From positions 1 through 64,000 of the forward strand of contig JAZRZP010000040.1 in the NCBI GenBank assembly GCA_045601425.1: a stretch of DNA of 64,000 bases. The letters run 5' to 3'. Source of the DNA: UBA1219 sp045601425. GTDB lineage: Bacteria; Bacteroidota; Bacteroidia; Bacteroidales; P3. The position numbers and the translations under genes are program-made. This document shows positions 43,228-51,963 of this stretch, one piece after another (position 1 is the first letter of the stretch; every line of letters starts with the position of its first letter). Below the pieces are notes generated by a model. That model was not told the DNA's origin. It did not search any database and saw only the letters and a list, made by a program, of their open reading frames with translations.

Positions 43228-44013
43228 TTACTTGTAAATTTCGTTGAGTAACATGGACATTCTTATTCCGCAGGTGTAAAGCTGCCAATTGAGTTTTGGT
43301 GTGAAATGGTAAATATATTCGTAAGTGTTGCCCTGCCACGTATCCAGATATTCGTAAATTTCCTGAGTGAAACGGTAGTTTTTTATCAGCATTTCTTCAT
43401 TTGAAGCTTTTTCTATTTCATTTTTTTTGCCGGAGAAGGTATCTTCGAGAAACTGTGCATATTCGGTGTAGCTGTATCCCATATTGTTGATGAGGTTTCC
43501 GTCCCAGATGGAATGCAGCGAGGAGTTCTGCTTGAACCATTTCACCTGCACTTTGTTGCCTCCTATATCGTCCTGACGAGCAAGGTGCATTGGGCAGTAG
43601 AAATCACCGATGAAATGTATTACAAATCGCAGAGCATCAGTATTATAGGGGTCGGAACGCAGTACATTTTCAAGGCTGTCCAAGGCATTGAACAGGTTAC
43701 CGCTGCGGTTGGGGTGTTTTGTGAGGCATTTTGCCACTTCTTCGTTGGTAAGACCCGGATCGAGGTTCTGGTAATGCCATGTATAGCAGTGTTTGAAAGC
43801 GGGGTCGCTGCGTATCTCGTCAGCCCAGTTGGCCCAATAGACAAGTCCGCGGATGCCGAGAGTCTTGTCGATTTTCTCCTTGGCGGTGGGGGTGAGGTTG
43901 TCGTAAGCTACCTGCGCTACAATACGGTGACCTTTCTGTCCCCAGCCGAAAATCTGGCACATGGGCAAAGACGCCAGCACAATTGCCAGAAAGAGTTTCT
44001 TGATGTGGTTCAT
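43228..44013 (-). CDS. Secreted S1/P1-type nuclease
   Basis: Zinc-dependent single-strand nuclease, 261 residues from the ATG at 44011-44013; a longer reading would run over the promoter box. A signal peptide (MNHIKKLFLAIVLASLPMCQIFG) should be cut before the tryptophan that binds zinc through its amino end (WGQKGHRIVAQVA). Other zinc ligands appear in HFIGDFYCPMHLARQDDIGGN and HSIWDGNLI. Probably periplasmic or outside the cell, for nucleic-acid scavenging. Confidence 0.9.
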   Translation of the reverse strand: MNHIKKLFLAIVLASLPMCQIFGWGQKGHRIVAQVAYDNLTPTAKEKIDKTLGIRGLVYWANWADEIRSDPAFKHCYTWHYQNLDPGLTNEEVAKCLTKHPNRSGNLFNALDSLENVLRSDPYNTDALRFVIHFIGDFYCPMHLARQDDIGGNKVQVKWFKQNSSLHSIWDGNLINNMGYSYTEYAQFLEDTFSGKKNEIEKASNEEMLIKNYRFTQEIYEYLDTWQGNTYEYIYHFTPKLNWQLYTCGIRMSMLLNEIYK

Positions 44014-44040
44014 AAAATGATGTGTTTGTAAAAATTTTTG

Positions 44041-44048
44041 CAAAATTA
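44041..44048 (-). promoter_or_regulatory. S1/P1 nuclease promoter -7 box TAATTTTG
   Basis: Minus-strand TAnnTTTG box 28 bp before the chosen ATG. Confidence 0.6.
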
Positions 44049-44188
44049 CACTTTTTTCGTGAAATATGGAACATTTTTCATAAAAAAATACCGGTTCCCG
44101 TTTCCGTAGCATTGTATTCCGGACGGGATAAGACTTTGAAACGGCGTAAAACAGCCCCTGCACGTTTTTTTCGCAGGAAAACCGACTG

Positions 44189-44761
44189 TCAGCTTATTTC
44201 AATTTTTGTAAGTCCGCCTTTTTTGCCGACCACAAAAAGTTTCGGAGATTCTCCTGCGTACACGTAGGTATCCATGTACAGCGGCTGGCCTATCGAGAAG
44301 GATGCGGTATGGAACATGTCGCCCTCTTTTACCTTGGAGTTTTCGGATTGCACCACGCGGAAAAGTCCGTATCCGAGATGTTCGAGCAGCAGTGTTCGGT
44401 TGGGATTCCATGCTATTTTGAGGCGGTCGCAGGGGGTGAGGTTCACGGCATTGACCGAGGCAGTGGTTATGTCGCACGAAGTCTGTTCCGTCTCCATGCC
44501 ACAGTAGTCGGCCTCGAAGGTGTGCCAGTCGGGATAACCCACAAAACGGCACAGCACGCCGAGGGTGGCTTCCCTGACAGTAGGATAGCCGCTCATGTCG
44601 CCCCACAGCCTGCGGAGTGTGTTTATTCCGAGAGTTTCGTTGGTGTTGTGGCGTATCTCGTCGTATAGGGCATGGAAATCCTTGTATGTGTCCATCTTCA
44701 GCATGGAACGTTCTTCAACAAGACGTTTAAGCATTTCCACATGAGGTGATCTGGTATCCAT
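44189..44761 (-). CDS. Putative HTH-type unknown protein
   Basis: 190 residues from the ATG at 44759-44761; the TATCTTTG box at 44787-44794 rules out the much longer reading. The N-terminal part (ETLGINTLRRLWGDMSGYPTV then TLGVLCRFVGYPDWHTFEADY) is a pattern I have seen at the start of Bacteroidetes proteins of unknown function, resembling a helix-turn-helix. The C-terminal half is a beta-rich domain (LKIAWNPNRTLLLEHLGYGLFRVV). Divergent from ileS. A regulator is a guess. Confidence 0.75.
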   Translation of the reverse strand: MDTRSPHVEMLKRLVEERSMLKMDTYKDFHALYDEIRHNTNETLGINTLRRLWGDMSGYPTVREATLGVLCRFVGYPDWHTFEADYCGMETEQTSCDITTASVNAVNLTPCDRLKIAWNPNRTLLLEHLGYGLFRVVQSENSKVKEGDMFHTASFSIGQPLYMDTYVYAGESPKLFVVGKKGGLTKIEIS

Positions 44762-44786
44762 ATATATAGTTTCTAATTTGAGGTTG

Positions 44787-44794
44787 CAAAGATA
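44787..44794 (-). promoter_or_regulatory. Promoter -7 box TATCTTTG of the HTH-type gene
   Basis: Minus-strand exact box 26 bp before the start at 44761. Confidence 0.75.
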
Positions 44795-44877
44795 CAATTT
44801 TTTTTCTGCCCTAATTCTGCCCTTTTGCATTTTTGAAGAAAAAACATCAAATACTTTGAACGAAACATAATTTTCAT

Positions 44878-44972
44878 TATCTTTGCAGAAGTAGTTGCAT
44901 TTTGGTCTGGAATCTACCGCTTGTATTTTTTTTAATCCGATTTCAGAAAACGGAAAAAAAATCGTATCTTTG
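44878..44972 (+). promoter_or_regulatory. Two tandem ileS promoters
   Basis: Exact TATCTTTG boxes at 44878-44885 and 44965-44972, 163 and 76 bp before the ileS start. No T-box leader is seen. Confidence 0.75.
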
Positions 44973-45047
44973 CAGTTTACATCCACCCGAAAAGTGGAAA
45001 AGACAAGTGTTTGAAAATCATACAGATAACTAAATATACAAAGTACA

Positions 45048-48000
45048 ATGTCAGATAAATACAACGAGTACAAACAGTTAAACCTCACCCAGATAGGTGA
45101 AGACATCAGAAAATTTTGGGAAGAAAACGACACATTCGGAAAAAGTCTGAAACTCAGCGAAGGTCGTCCGTCGTTCGTGTTTTTCGAAGGTCCTCCTTCG
45201 GCCAACGGCAAACCCGGCATACACCATGTCATGGCCCGTACCATAAAGGACATATTCTGCCGTTACAAGACACAGAAAGGTTTTTACGTGAAGCGTAAGG
45301 CCGGTTGGGATACCCACGGTCTGCCCGTTGAACTCGGTGTAGAAAAAAATCTCGGCATCACCAAAGAAGACATCGGCAAGAAAATTTCGGTCGATGACTA
45401 CAACCGTGCCTGCCGCGAAGAAGTGATGAAATACAAAGACCTCTGGGATGACCTTACCCGCAAGATGGGTTACTGGGTTGACCTCAACGACCCCTACATC
45501 ACTTTCCAGAATGAATACATAGAAACACTCTGGTACCTGCTTTCGGAACTCTACAAGAAAGGGCTCCTGTACAAAGGGTACACCATACAGCCGTTCTCGC
45601 CTGCGGCAGGTACAGGCCTCAGCTCGCACGAACTCAACATGCCCGGCTGCTACCGCGACGTGAAGGACACCACCTGTGTGGCCATGTTCCGTCTGAAACC
45701 CGGTCAGAAACTGCCATTCGGCGTTGACGTGAAATCGGAAGACGTTCAGGCGATAGCATGGACCACCACGCCATGGACATTGCCGTCGAACACAGCTCTC
45801 TGCGTGGGTCCCGGAATAGAATACGTGCTTGTCGAGACATTCAATCCGTACAGCGGCCAGCCGACAAACGTTATTCTGGCAAAACCGCTGCTGAACAGCT
45901 TTTTCCCTGCCGAAAACGCAGAGATACCTTTCGAGGATTATAAACCCGGCGACAAGAAAATACCTTTCAGACTGCTTGGAAACACTGTAAAGGGCAAAGA
46001 ACTCAAGGACATTGCCTACGAACAGCTCATACCTTGGGTAAATCCCAGCGAAGGCGCGTTCCGCATAATACTGGGCGACTATGTCACCACCGAAGACGGT
46101 ACCGGTATAGTTCACATTGCTCCGACTTTCGGTGCCGACGATGACCGCGTGGCAAAACAGGCCGGCATTCCACCTCTGGTGCTTTTCGACAAGGATGGGA
46201 AACAGCAGCCCATGGTTGACCGTACGGGAAAATTCTTCCTCCTCGAACAGCTTGACGCTGATTTCGTGAAAAACAATGTGGATACAGACCTTTACAGACC
46301 TTTCGAAGGCAAGTTCGTGAAAAACGCCTACGACCCTGCAAAGACCGAAAAGGATCCAACCCTCGACGTCGATATCGTAGTGATGCTGAAATCCGAAAAC
46401 AAGCTTTTCAAGAGCGAAAAGCATACCCACAGCTACCCGCACTGCTGGCGTACCGACAAGCCCGTGCTCTATTACCCGCTCGACAGCTGGTTCATTCGTA
46501 CCACATCGCTGAAAGACAGGATGATAGAACTGAACAAGACCATCAACTGGAAACCCGAGGCAACAGGAAGCGGACGTTTCGGCAACTGGCTCGAAAACCT
46601 CGTCGACTGGAACCTTTCGCGTTCGCGTTACTGGGGAACACCGCTTCCCATCTGGCGTACCGAAGACGGCAGCGAGGAAATATGCATAGGCAGCGTGGCC
46701 CAGCTCCGCGAAGAAATAGAAAAATCCGTCGCCGCCGGTTTCATGAAGGAAAATCCCTACAAGTCCGACGACTTCAAATCGTTCGATTTGCACCGTCCGT
46801 ACATAGACAACGTGGTTCTGGTTTCGCCGACAGGCAAGAAAATGATGCGCGAACCCGACCTTATCGACGTATGGTTCGATTCGGGTGCCATGCCTTATGC
46901 CCAATACCATTACATGGGCAAGGATGGTCAGCTCAACGACAAGATTTTCCCGGCCGACTTCATCGCCGAAGGCGTGGACCAGACACGCGGCTGGTTCTTC
47001 ACCCTGCACGCCATCGCAACAATGGTATTCGATCAGGTGGCTTACAAAAACGTGGTTTCCAACGGTCTGGTGCTCGACAAGAAAGGCAACAAGATGTCGA
47101 AACGTCTCGGCAATGCCGTAGATCCCTTCGAGACAATTGCAAAATACGGTCCCGACGCAACGCGCTGGTACATGATCACCAACTCCCAGCCTTGGGACAA
47201 TCTCAAATTCGACATCGAAGGCATTGACGAAATACGCCGCAAATTCTTCGGAACACTGTACAACACATACAGCTTCTTCGCCCTTTATGCCAACATCGAC
47301 GGATTCAAGTATTCCGAACCCGAAATCGCGATAGAGAAACGTCCCGAAATAGACCGCTGGATACTTTCGGAACTCAACACGCTGATAAAGAACGTGGACT
47401 CCTATTACGCCGATTATGAGCCGACGAAGGCCGGACGTGCCATACAGGATTTCGTTGACGCCTACCTCAGCAACTGGTATGTGCGTCTGTGCCGCCGCCG
47501 TTTCTGGAAGGGCGAATATTCGGAAGACAAGATTTCGGCCTACCAGACACTCTACACCTGTCTGGAGACTTTGGCACGTCTCATGTCACCGATATCACCG
47601 TTCTTCAGCGAACGCATGTTCCGTGATCTGAACTCGGTTACCGGCCGTCTGAAAGCCGAATCGGTACATCATGCCGACTTCCCGGTTGCCGATGAAAAAC
47701 TCATCGACAAGTCGCTGGAGGAACGCATGCAGCTTGCACAGCAGATATCATCGATGGTGCTTTCCTTGCGTAAGAAAAGCAACATCCGCGTGCGTCAGCC
47801 GCTTGCAAAAATCATGATTCCGGTAAACAGCGACCACCTGAAACAGCAGATAAACGCAGTAAGCAACCTGATATGTTCCGAAGTGAACGTGAAGGAAATA
47901 GAATTCCTCGACGCTTCGAACAACATCTTGGTGAAATCCATAAAGCCGAATTTCAAGACCCTCGGACCGAAATACGGCAAGATAATGAAAGCCATTTCGG

Positions 48001-48461
48001 CAACCGTCGTTGCTTTCTCGCAGGAAGACATTGCCAAGATAGAAACCACCGGAACCTGCTCGCTTACCGTTGAGGGTCAGCCCGTAGAACTTACTCTGGC
48101 AGACGTAGAGATAGCCACACAGGACATTCCCGGCTGGGTTGTGGCCAACGAAGGCAGTCTGACCGTGGCTCTGGATATCACCATTTCGCAGGAACTCAAA
48201 AACGAGGGCATCGCACGTGAACTCGTAAACCGCATACAGAACATCCGCAAGGAAAGCGATTTCGAGGTTACCGACAAAATCCTCGTCGACCTGCTCGGCA
48301 ACGAAGAATGGAACGGTGCAGTGCAGACATACATGAACTACATCTGTTCCGAGACTCTGACGGCAAAACTTGCCCTTGTTGATGAAATAACTTCACCGGA
48401 AAAGCAGGCCACCGAAGTCATCGACGGCATGTCTACCGAAATATGGGTAAGAAAAGCATGA
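45048..48461 (+). CDS. ileS: Isoleucyl-tRNA synthetase
   Basis: Charges tRNA-Ile. The 1137-residue protein has the class I signatures in modified form: GIHH at 57-60 in place of HIGH, and NKMSKRLGN near 680. KAGWDTHGLPVELGVEK, the editing-domain entry AIAWTTTPWTLPSNTALCVGPG, and WFDSGAMPYAQYHY are present. The size and the sequence MARTIKDIFCRYKTQKGF suggest the longer, eukaryote-like type 2 enzyme, a group linked to natural mupirocin tolerance; that is inference. A strong terminator follows. Confidence 0.96.
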   Translation: MSDKYNEYKQLNLTQIGEDIRKFWEENDTFGKSLKLSEGRPSFVFFEGPPSANGKPGIHHVMARTIKDIFCRYKTQKGFYVKRKAGWDTHGLPVELGVEKNLGITKEDIGKKISVDDYNRACREEVMKYKDLWDDLTRKMGYWVDLNDPYITFQNEYIETLWYLLSELYKKGLLYKGYTIQPFSPAAGTGLSSHELNMPGCYRDVKDTTCVAMFRLKPGQKLPFGVDVKSEDVQAIAWTTTPWTLPSNTALCVGPGIEYVLVETFNPYSGQPTNVILAKPLLNSFFPAENAEIPFEDYKPGDKKIPFRLLGNTVKGKELKDIAYEQLIPWVNPSEGAFRIILGDYVTTEDGTGIVHIAPTFGADDDRVAKQAGIPPLVLFDKDGKQQPMVDRTGKFFLLEQLDADFVKNNVDTDLYRPFEGKFVKNAYDPAKTEKDPTLDVDIVVMLKSENKLFKSEKHTHSYPHCWRTDKPVLYYPLDSWFIRTTSLKDRMIELNKTINWKPEATGSGRFGNWLENLVDWNLSRSRYWGTPLPIWRTEDGSEEICIGSVAQLREEIEKSVAAGFMKENPYKSDDFKSFDLHRPYIDNVVLVSPTGKKMMREPDLIDVWFDSGAMPYAQYHYMGKDGQLNDKIFPADFIAEGVDQTRGWFFTLHAIATMVFDQVAYKNVVSNGLVLDKKGNKMSKRLGNAVDPFETIAKYGPDATRWYMITNSQPWDNLKFDIEGIDEIRRKFFGTLYNTYSFFALYANIDGFKYSEPEIAIEKRPEIDRWILSELNTLIKNVDSYYADYEPTKAGRAIQDFVDAYLSNWYVRLCRRRFWKGEYSEDKISAYQTLYTCLETLARLMSPISPFFSERMFRDLNSVTGRLKAESVHHADFPVADEKLIDKSLEERMQLAQQISSMVLSLRKKSNIRVRQPLAKIMIPVNSDHLKQQINAVSNLICSEVNVKEIEFLDASNNILVKSIKPNFKTLGPKYGKIMKAISATVVAFSQEDIAKIETTGTCSLTVEGQPVELTLADVEIATQDIPGWVVANEGSLTVALDITISQELKNEGIARELVNRIQNIRKESDFEVTDKILVDLLGNEEWNGAVQTYMNYICSETLTAKLALVDEITSPEKQATEVIDGMSTEIWVRKA

Positions 48462-48480
48462 ATCTGCAGGAGGTAAAATG

Positions 48481-48518
48481 AAACGCGGCACGACTCGCAG
48501 AGTCGTGCCGCGTTTTTT
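48481..48518. terminator. ileS terminator
   Basis: A 14-bp perfect stem ACGCGGCACGACTC/GAGTCGTGCCGCGT with a 3-base loop, then TTTTT. Also downstream of the minus-strand gene ending at 48535. Confidence 0.9.
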
Positions 48519-48534
48519 CCGTCGTACGATATGG

Positions 48535-48807
48535 TTATTCAAAGATGTTTTCGTCATTTATGCGGTCGGTATTCTGTCTTTTTATGAGTTCTTGCTCACA
48601 GTCATACAAGAAAAGGTCTTCGCCGTGAGAAGGGAACCCATGGCAAGCCTCAATTACATAGCAGAGAAGGGCAAGAGCGACACCGATCCATGATAGGGCT
48701 GTAAGTACGAAGTTGTCTTTGCAATTTTCCCATGAAAGAGCTTGTGATTTGCCTGAACAGAGGTAGAAGTGTTCAGAGGCAAAATAGGAACGGAATATCT
48801 CGCTCAT
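48535..48807 (-). CDS. Small membrane protein
   Basis: 90 residues with one hydrophobic helix (FVLTALSWIGVALALLCYVIEA, about 33-54) and an acidic C-terminus. No family recognised. It follows the J-domain gene on the same strand (52-bp gap) and ends at the shared terminator, so I take it as the last gene of that small run. No promoter or clear ribosome site is seen. Confidence 0.5.
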   Translation of the reverse strand: MSEIFRSYFASEHFYLCSGKSQALSWENCKDNFVLTALSWIGVALALLCYVIEACHGFPSHGEDLFLYDCEQELIKRQNTDRINDENIFE

Positions 48808-48859
48808 TCCAGAAACGATAATGTGATAAGAAGGGGAACCAAGAATGGAATTTTAATTG

Positions 48860-49356
48860 CTACGATGAACATGTCATAATTAACAGTCCGATTATTGTAC
48901 TGATTATAAAGAAATATACGTATCCCTTTGATTCTTCCCATGCCCCTTTTGCAGCATTCTTGGATGTAGTTTTCAAGTTAGCAAGAAATTCGGATACTAA
49001 ATGCTCAGCATACTTTCTAGCATCGTTCATGTCTTTTTTCAGCTCTTCATCATGGATGGAATGTGCATCGGTATTACTTGATGCCTGTGAGGTTTCTGTA
49101 TACGAATACTGATTCCTATTTTTAGCATGATATGCATCGTATTCTCTGTCGTACCTTGTTTTTTAGAGTAATCCTTCAATATCGCATAAGCCTCATTAAT
49201 ATCTTGCATCTTGTGCTTGACATCAACATTGGGATTCATATCTGGATGCCATTTCTTGGACATTGCCCTGTAGGCCGCTTTGATTTCTTCAAAAGACGCA
49301 AAGCGGCCTATTTCGAGTATTGAGTAATAATCCTTAAAGGTCATATTACCCATCAT
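48860..49356 (-). pseudogene. J-domain (DnaJ-like) tail-anchored protein, broken by a frameshift
   Basis: The first frame (start 49356) gives a J-domain: YYSILEIGRFASFEEIKAAYRAMSKKWHPDMNP, with the HPD motif, up to EAYAILKDYSKKQ. At an A6 run (minus strand; 49159-49164) the reading continues in the other frame as RYDREYDAYHAKNRNQYSY, exactly how J-domains go on (RYDREY), then a helix and a final membrane segment YVYFFIISTIIGLLIM ending at 48860. One missing base explains it: a mutation, a read error, or slippage on the A run. It overlaps the upstream small gene by four bases. Confidence 0.75.
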
Positions 49357-49559
49357 TTCTGTAGAGCACTGCTGTTATCGTCGTTATCTTTTTTCCATAC
49401 TGCTCTGATTGCTCCTATCATTGCAACCAGTAGGATGATTCCAATGATTCCTGGAGTAGAATGACCAGCATCAGAACGAATCCCAGAGTTGATTACACTT
49501 AACACCAACCAAACAACAATGATTACGATTGTTACGATTACTTTAGTTGTTTTCTGCAT
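49353..49559 (-). CDS. Small two-helix membrane protein
   Basis: 68 residues with two hydrophobic helices (about 6-24 and 37-53) and an acidic-basic tail WKKDNDDNSSALQK. Its stop overlaps the start of the J-domain gene (ATGA), so they are translated together. The repeated leader motif (copy B) ends 10 bp before its ATG. Function unknown. Confidence 0.7.
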   Translation of the reverse strand: MQKTTKVIVTIVIIVVWLVLSVINSGIRSDAGHSTPGIIGIILLVAMIGAIRAVWKKDNDDNSSALQK

Positions 49560-49568
49560 ATTTAGTTA

Positions 49569-49592
49569 CCCTATATTCGTGTCGGGCGCAAC
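49569..49592 (-). promoter_or_regulatory. Repeated leader motif, copy B
   Basis: Minus strand reads GTTGCGCCCGACACG then AATATAGGG, 9 bp ahead of the ATG at 49559. Shares GTTG-YR-CCCGACACG-WAT with the copies at 25406 and 57771. Confidence 0.65.
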
Positions 49593-49927
49593 TGTTGTTT
49601 CCAGCTTGGCTCGGAGTTGGATAATGTATAAAAAAGAAAGTGGAGCCATCCATAACTAACCATATTCCGATTGGCTGGGCTGGACTCCCAAGATAGTAAA
49701 ATAAGGTCTATATGAAACGCTCCACATGGATGTATCGCAAACAGTACGAATACAAACCAAGTGAGCTCATTCACAGACTTTATTCTTACTATCTTTGCAA
49801 AATGTCCAGTTTTGCCAATCAAGAATAAAGCGAAAATGCGCTTTCTTTGTTTCACCTTTTCTCTCGGTGAAATCAAGGTGCAAAATTACAAACATTTTTT
49901 GAATTCTGCAAATTTTTTTTCTTACAA
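49593..49927. other. Intergenic stretch without a supported gene
   Basis: About 335 bp. A 101-codon minus-strand reading frame (49571-49876) covers it but has no recognisable domain and runs through leader motif B, so I do not call it. A minus-strand TAATTTTG lies at 49882-49889, too far from the small gene to be sure it serves it. Confidence 0.4.
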
Positions 49928-49953
49928 AAAACTTGCCGATATCGGCAAGTTTT
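49928..49953. promoter_or_regulatory. 26-bp perfect palindrome, likely operator of the Fic gene
   Basis: Core CTTGCCGATATCGGCAAG extended by AAAA and TTTT on the two sides. It fills the space between the -33 TTG (49933-49935) and the -7 box TATCTTTG (49956-49963), so a bound protein would block transcription. A left half copy runs into the start codon (49981-49994), and near-copies follow the gene at 50891 and 50943. Confidence 0.8.
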
Positions 49954-49955
49954 CG

Positions 49956-49963
49956 TATCTTTG
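49956..49963 (+). promoter_or_regulatory. Fic gene promoter -7 box TATCTTTG
   Basis: Exact box 30 bp before the ATG at 49993 and 3 bp after the palindrome; rules out a longer N-terminus. Confidence 0.8.
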
Positions 49964-49992
49964 CAGACGGATTCAACAAAAAACTTGCCGAT

Positions 49993-50877
49993 ATGAAATA
50001 TCTGTCAGTCAGAGAATATGCCCTGCTTCATGGAATGAGTGAACGTACTGTACGCAACTACTGTGCAGTTGGAAAACTCAGCGGAGCGTTCTTGGTCGGA
50101 AAATCATGGTCCATTCCGGAAGATGCTCCGTTGCCGTTGCACAACAAGTCGAAGAATATTTCACCGATTCTTATTGCTCTTCGGGAACAGAAGGAAATAC
50201 GCATGAGGGGAGGTATATATCACCGCACCCAAATAGACCTCACCTACAATTCGAACCACATCGAGGGCAGCTGTCTCACTCACGAGCAGACCCGTCATAT
50301 TTATGAGACAAATCTTATTGGAGCGACAGGCAAGGCTCTGAATGTAGATGACATCGTGGAAACACTTAACCACTTCAGGTGCGTCGACTTCATAATCGAC
50401 AGGGCAGAAGAACCTTTGTCCGAAGCCATGATAAAGACAATTCACCAGATACTCAAGGCAAACACACAGGACAGTACAAAGGAATGGTTTGTTGTTGGAG
50501 ATTACAAAAAGCTTTCCAATGAAGTTGGAGGCAACGAGACGACATCACCGGAAAGGGTACATGCGGAAATGAAAAGACTTATTGCCAGTTATAATGCCAA
50601 GAAAAACAGAACTTTTGACGATATTCTCGATTTTCATGTACGGTTTGAACGTATCCATCCTTTTCAGGACGGCAACGGACGTGTCGGTCGTCTGCTGCTG
50701 TTCAAGGAATGTCTTGCAAACAACCATGTTCCCTTCATAATCACAGACAATATAAAATTCTATTATTACAGAGGTCTGCAAGAGTGGCCAAGCTTACCCG
50801 GTTATTTGCGGGACACATGTCTTGCCGCACAGGACAAGTACAAGTCCCTGCTGGCATATTTTCACATAAAATACTGA
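49993..50877 (+). CDS. Fic-domain protein with N-terminal helix-turn-helix
   Basis: Fic enzymes usually transfer AMP to a target protein. The 294 residues start with a MerR-like helix-turn-helix (VREYALLHGMSERTVRNYCAVGKLSGAFLVGKSWSIPED), then the inhibitory helix motif SNHIEG (about 87-92) of self-restrained class II Fic proteins, and the complete active site HPFQDGNGRVGR (about 222-233). The DNA-binding part together with the palindromes around the gene suggests it regulates itself. The target is unknown. I start at 49993 because of the promoter box. Confidence 0.9.
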   Translation: MKYLSVREYALLHGMSERTVRNYCAVGKLSGAFLVGKSWSIPEDAPLPLHNKSKNISPILIALREQKEIRMRGGIYHRTQIDLTYNSNHIEGSCLTHEQTRHIYETNLIGATGKALNVDDIVETLNHFRCVDFIIDRAEEPLSEAMIKTIHQILKANTQDSTKEWFVVGDYKKLSNEVGGNETTSPERVHAEMKRLIASYNAKKNRTFDDILDFHVRFERIHPFQDGNGRVGRLLLFKECLANNHVPFIITDNIKFYYYRGLQEWPSLPGYLRDTCLAAQDKYKSLLAYFHIKY

Positions 50878-50885
50878 TTTCAACA

Positions 50886-50960
50886 AAAAATCTTGCCGGT
50901 ATCGGCAAGATTTTTGTGTTTTACAGGCTTGTTTTGTGGAAATCTTGCCGGTATCGGCAA
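50886..50960. terminator. Fic gene terminator hairpins built from the operator-like palindrome
   Basis: AATCTTGCCGGTATCGGCAA occurs at 50890-50908 region (core 50892-50909, with AAAAA before and TTTTT after, a terminator shape) and again at 50941-50960. Both differ from the upstream palindrome by one central change (GAT to GGT). Confidence 0.7.
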
Positions 50961-51012
50961 AAAAAGGCGGGCTGCATTTGCAACCCGTCTTGGAATATCG
51001 TTTTATTTGAAA

Positions 51013-51963
51013 CTATTTCAGAAGTTTTTTCTTCAGGGTTTCGAGCATGTCCACGGTCATTTTGTCGAGGTCATATTTGGGATTCCAGCCCCATTCCTTG
51101 CGGGCGCAGGAGTCGTCCATGCAGTTTGGCCAGCTGTCGGCGATGGCCTGTTTGATAGGTTCCGGTTCGTAAACCATTTCGAAATTCGGAACATATTTTT
51201 TTATTGCATTGTATATGATTTCGGGGTCGAAGCTCATGGAAGTCACGTTGAACGAGTTGCGGTGAACGAGTTTTGTGGGGTCGGCTTCCATTATGTCTAT
51301 CATTGCGCTGAGAGCGTCGGGCATGTACATCATATCCATGAAAGTGCCTTTCTTGAGCGGGCATACGAATTTTTCGCCCTTAACGGCTGCGTAGTATATT
51401 TCCACTGCGTAGTCGGTGGTGCCGCCGCCGGGGAGGGTGAGGTTGGAGATGAGTCCCGGAAAACGTACCGAACGGGTATCAACGCCGAAACGTGTGAAGT
51501 AGTAGTCGCTGAGGAGTTCGCCGGTAACTTTTGTAACGCCGTATATCGTAGCGGGACGCTGTATGGTGTCCTGAGGAGTCATGTCGTGAGGGGTGCTTGG
51601 ACCGAAAGCTCCGATTGAACTTGGCGTGAACACTGCACAGCCGAACAGACGTGCAACTTCCAGACAGTTTACGAGACTTCCGATACCTACATTCCAGCCG
51701 AGCATCGGGTTGAGTTCTGCCGTTGCGGAAAGAATGGCAGCAAGGTTGTAGATGGTGTCGATGTTGTATTTCTTTACAGCTTCGGCAATCTGCATGATTT
51801 GTGTGGAATCGATGCGTTCGATGGGACCGCGTTCGTAAATTTCGCCTTTCAAAGGACGGAGGTCGCTACATACTACATTGTCGTTGCCGTAAATGTCGCG
51901 AAGATTTCTTGTAAGTTCGGAACCAATCTGTCCGCCGGCTCCAACTATCAGTATTCTTTTCAT
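51013..51963 (-). CDS. SDR-type L-threonine 3-dehydrogenase
   Basis: NAD-dependent oxidation of threonine to 2-amino-3-ketobutyrate. The 316-residue extended SDR protein has the loop ILIVGAGGQIGSELT, NLAAILSATAE, SSIGAFG, catalytic YGVTK, and FPGLISNLTLPGGGTTDYAVEIYY, the substrate region I associate with GalE-like threonine dehydrogenases of Bacteroidetes. The following enzyme, glycine C-acetyltransferase, is not in the window. A TAAATTTG box lies at 52044-52051. Confidence 0.87.
   Translation of the reverse strand: MKRILIVGAGGQIGSELTRNLRDIYGNDNVVCSDLRPLKGEIYERGPIERIDSTQIMQIAEAVKKYNIDTIYNLAAILSATAELNPMLGWNVGIGSLVNCLEVARLFGCAVFTPSSIGAFGPSTPHDMTPQDTIQRPATIYGVTKVTGELLSDYYFTRFGVDTRSVRFPGLISNLTLPGGGTTDYAVEIYYAAVKGEKFVCPLKKGTFMDMMYMPDALSAMIDIMEADPTKLVHRNSFNVTSMSFDPEIIYNAIKKYVPNFEMVYEPEPIKQAIADSWPNCMDDSCARKEWGWNPKYDLDKMTVDMLETLKKKLLK

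Noticed and set aside
44762..45253. Longer N-terminus for the HTH-type gene at 44189
   Set aside because: It would run through the gene's own promoter box and both ileS promoters.
45078..47009. 643-codon minus-strand frame inside ileS
   Set aside because: Antisense to conserved synthetase sequence, no recognisable domain or promoter.
48478..48693. 71-codon plus-strand frame after ileS
   Set aside because: It begins inside the ileS terminator hairpin and lies opposite a better-supported membrane protein gene.
49571..49876. 101-codon minus-strand frame
   Set aside because: No domain, and its end consists of the repeated leader motif, which points to non-coding DNA.
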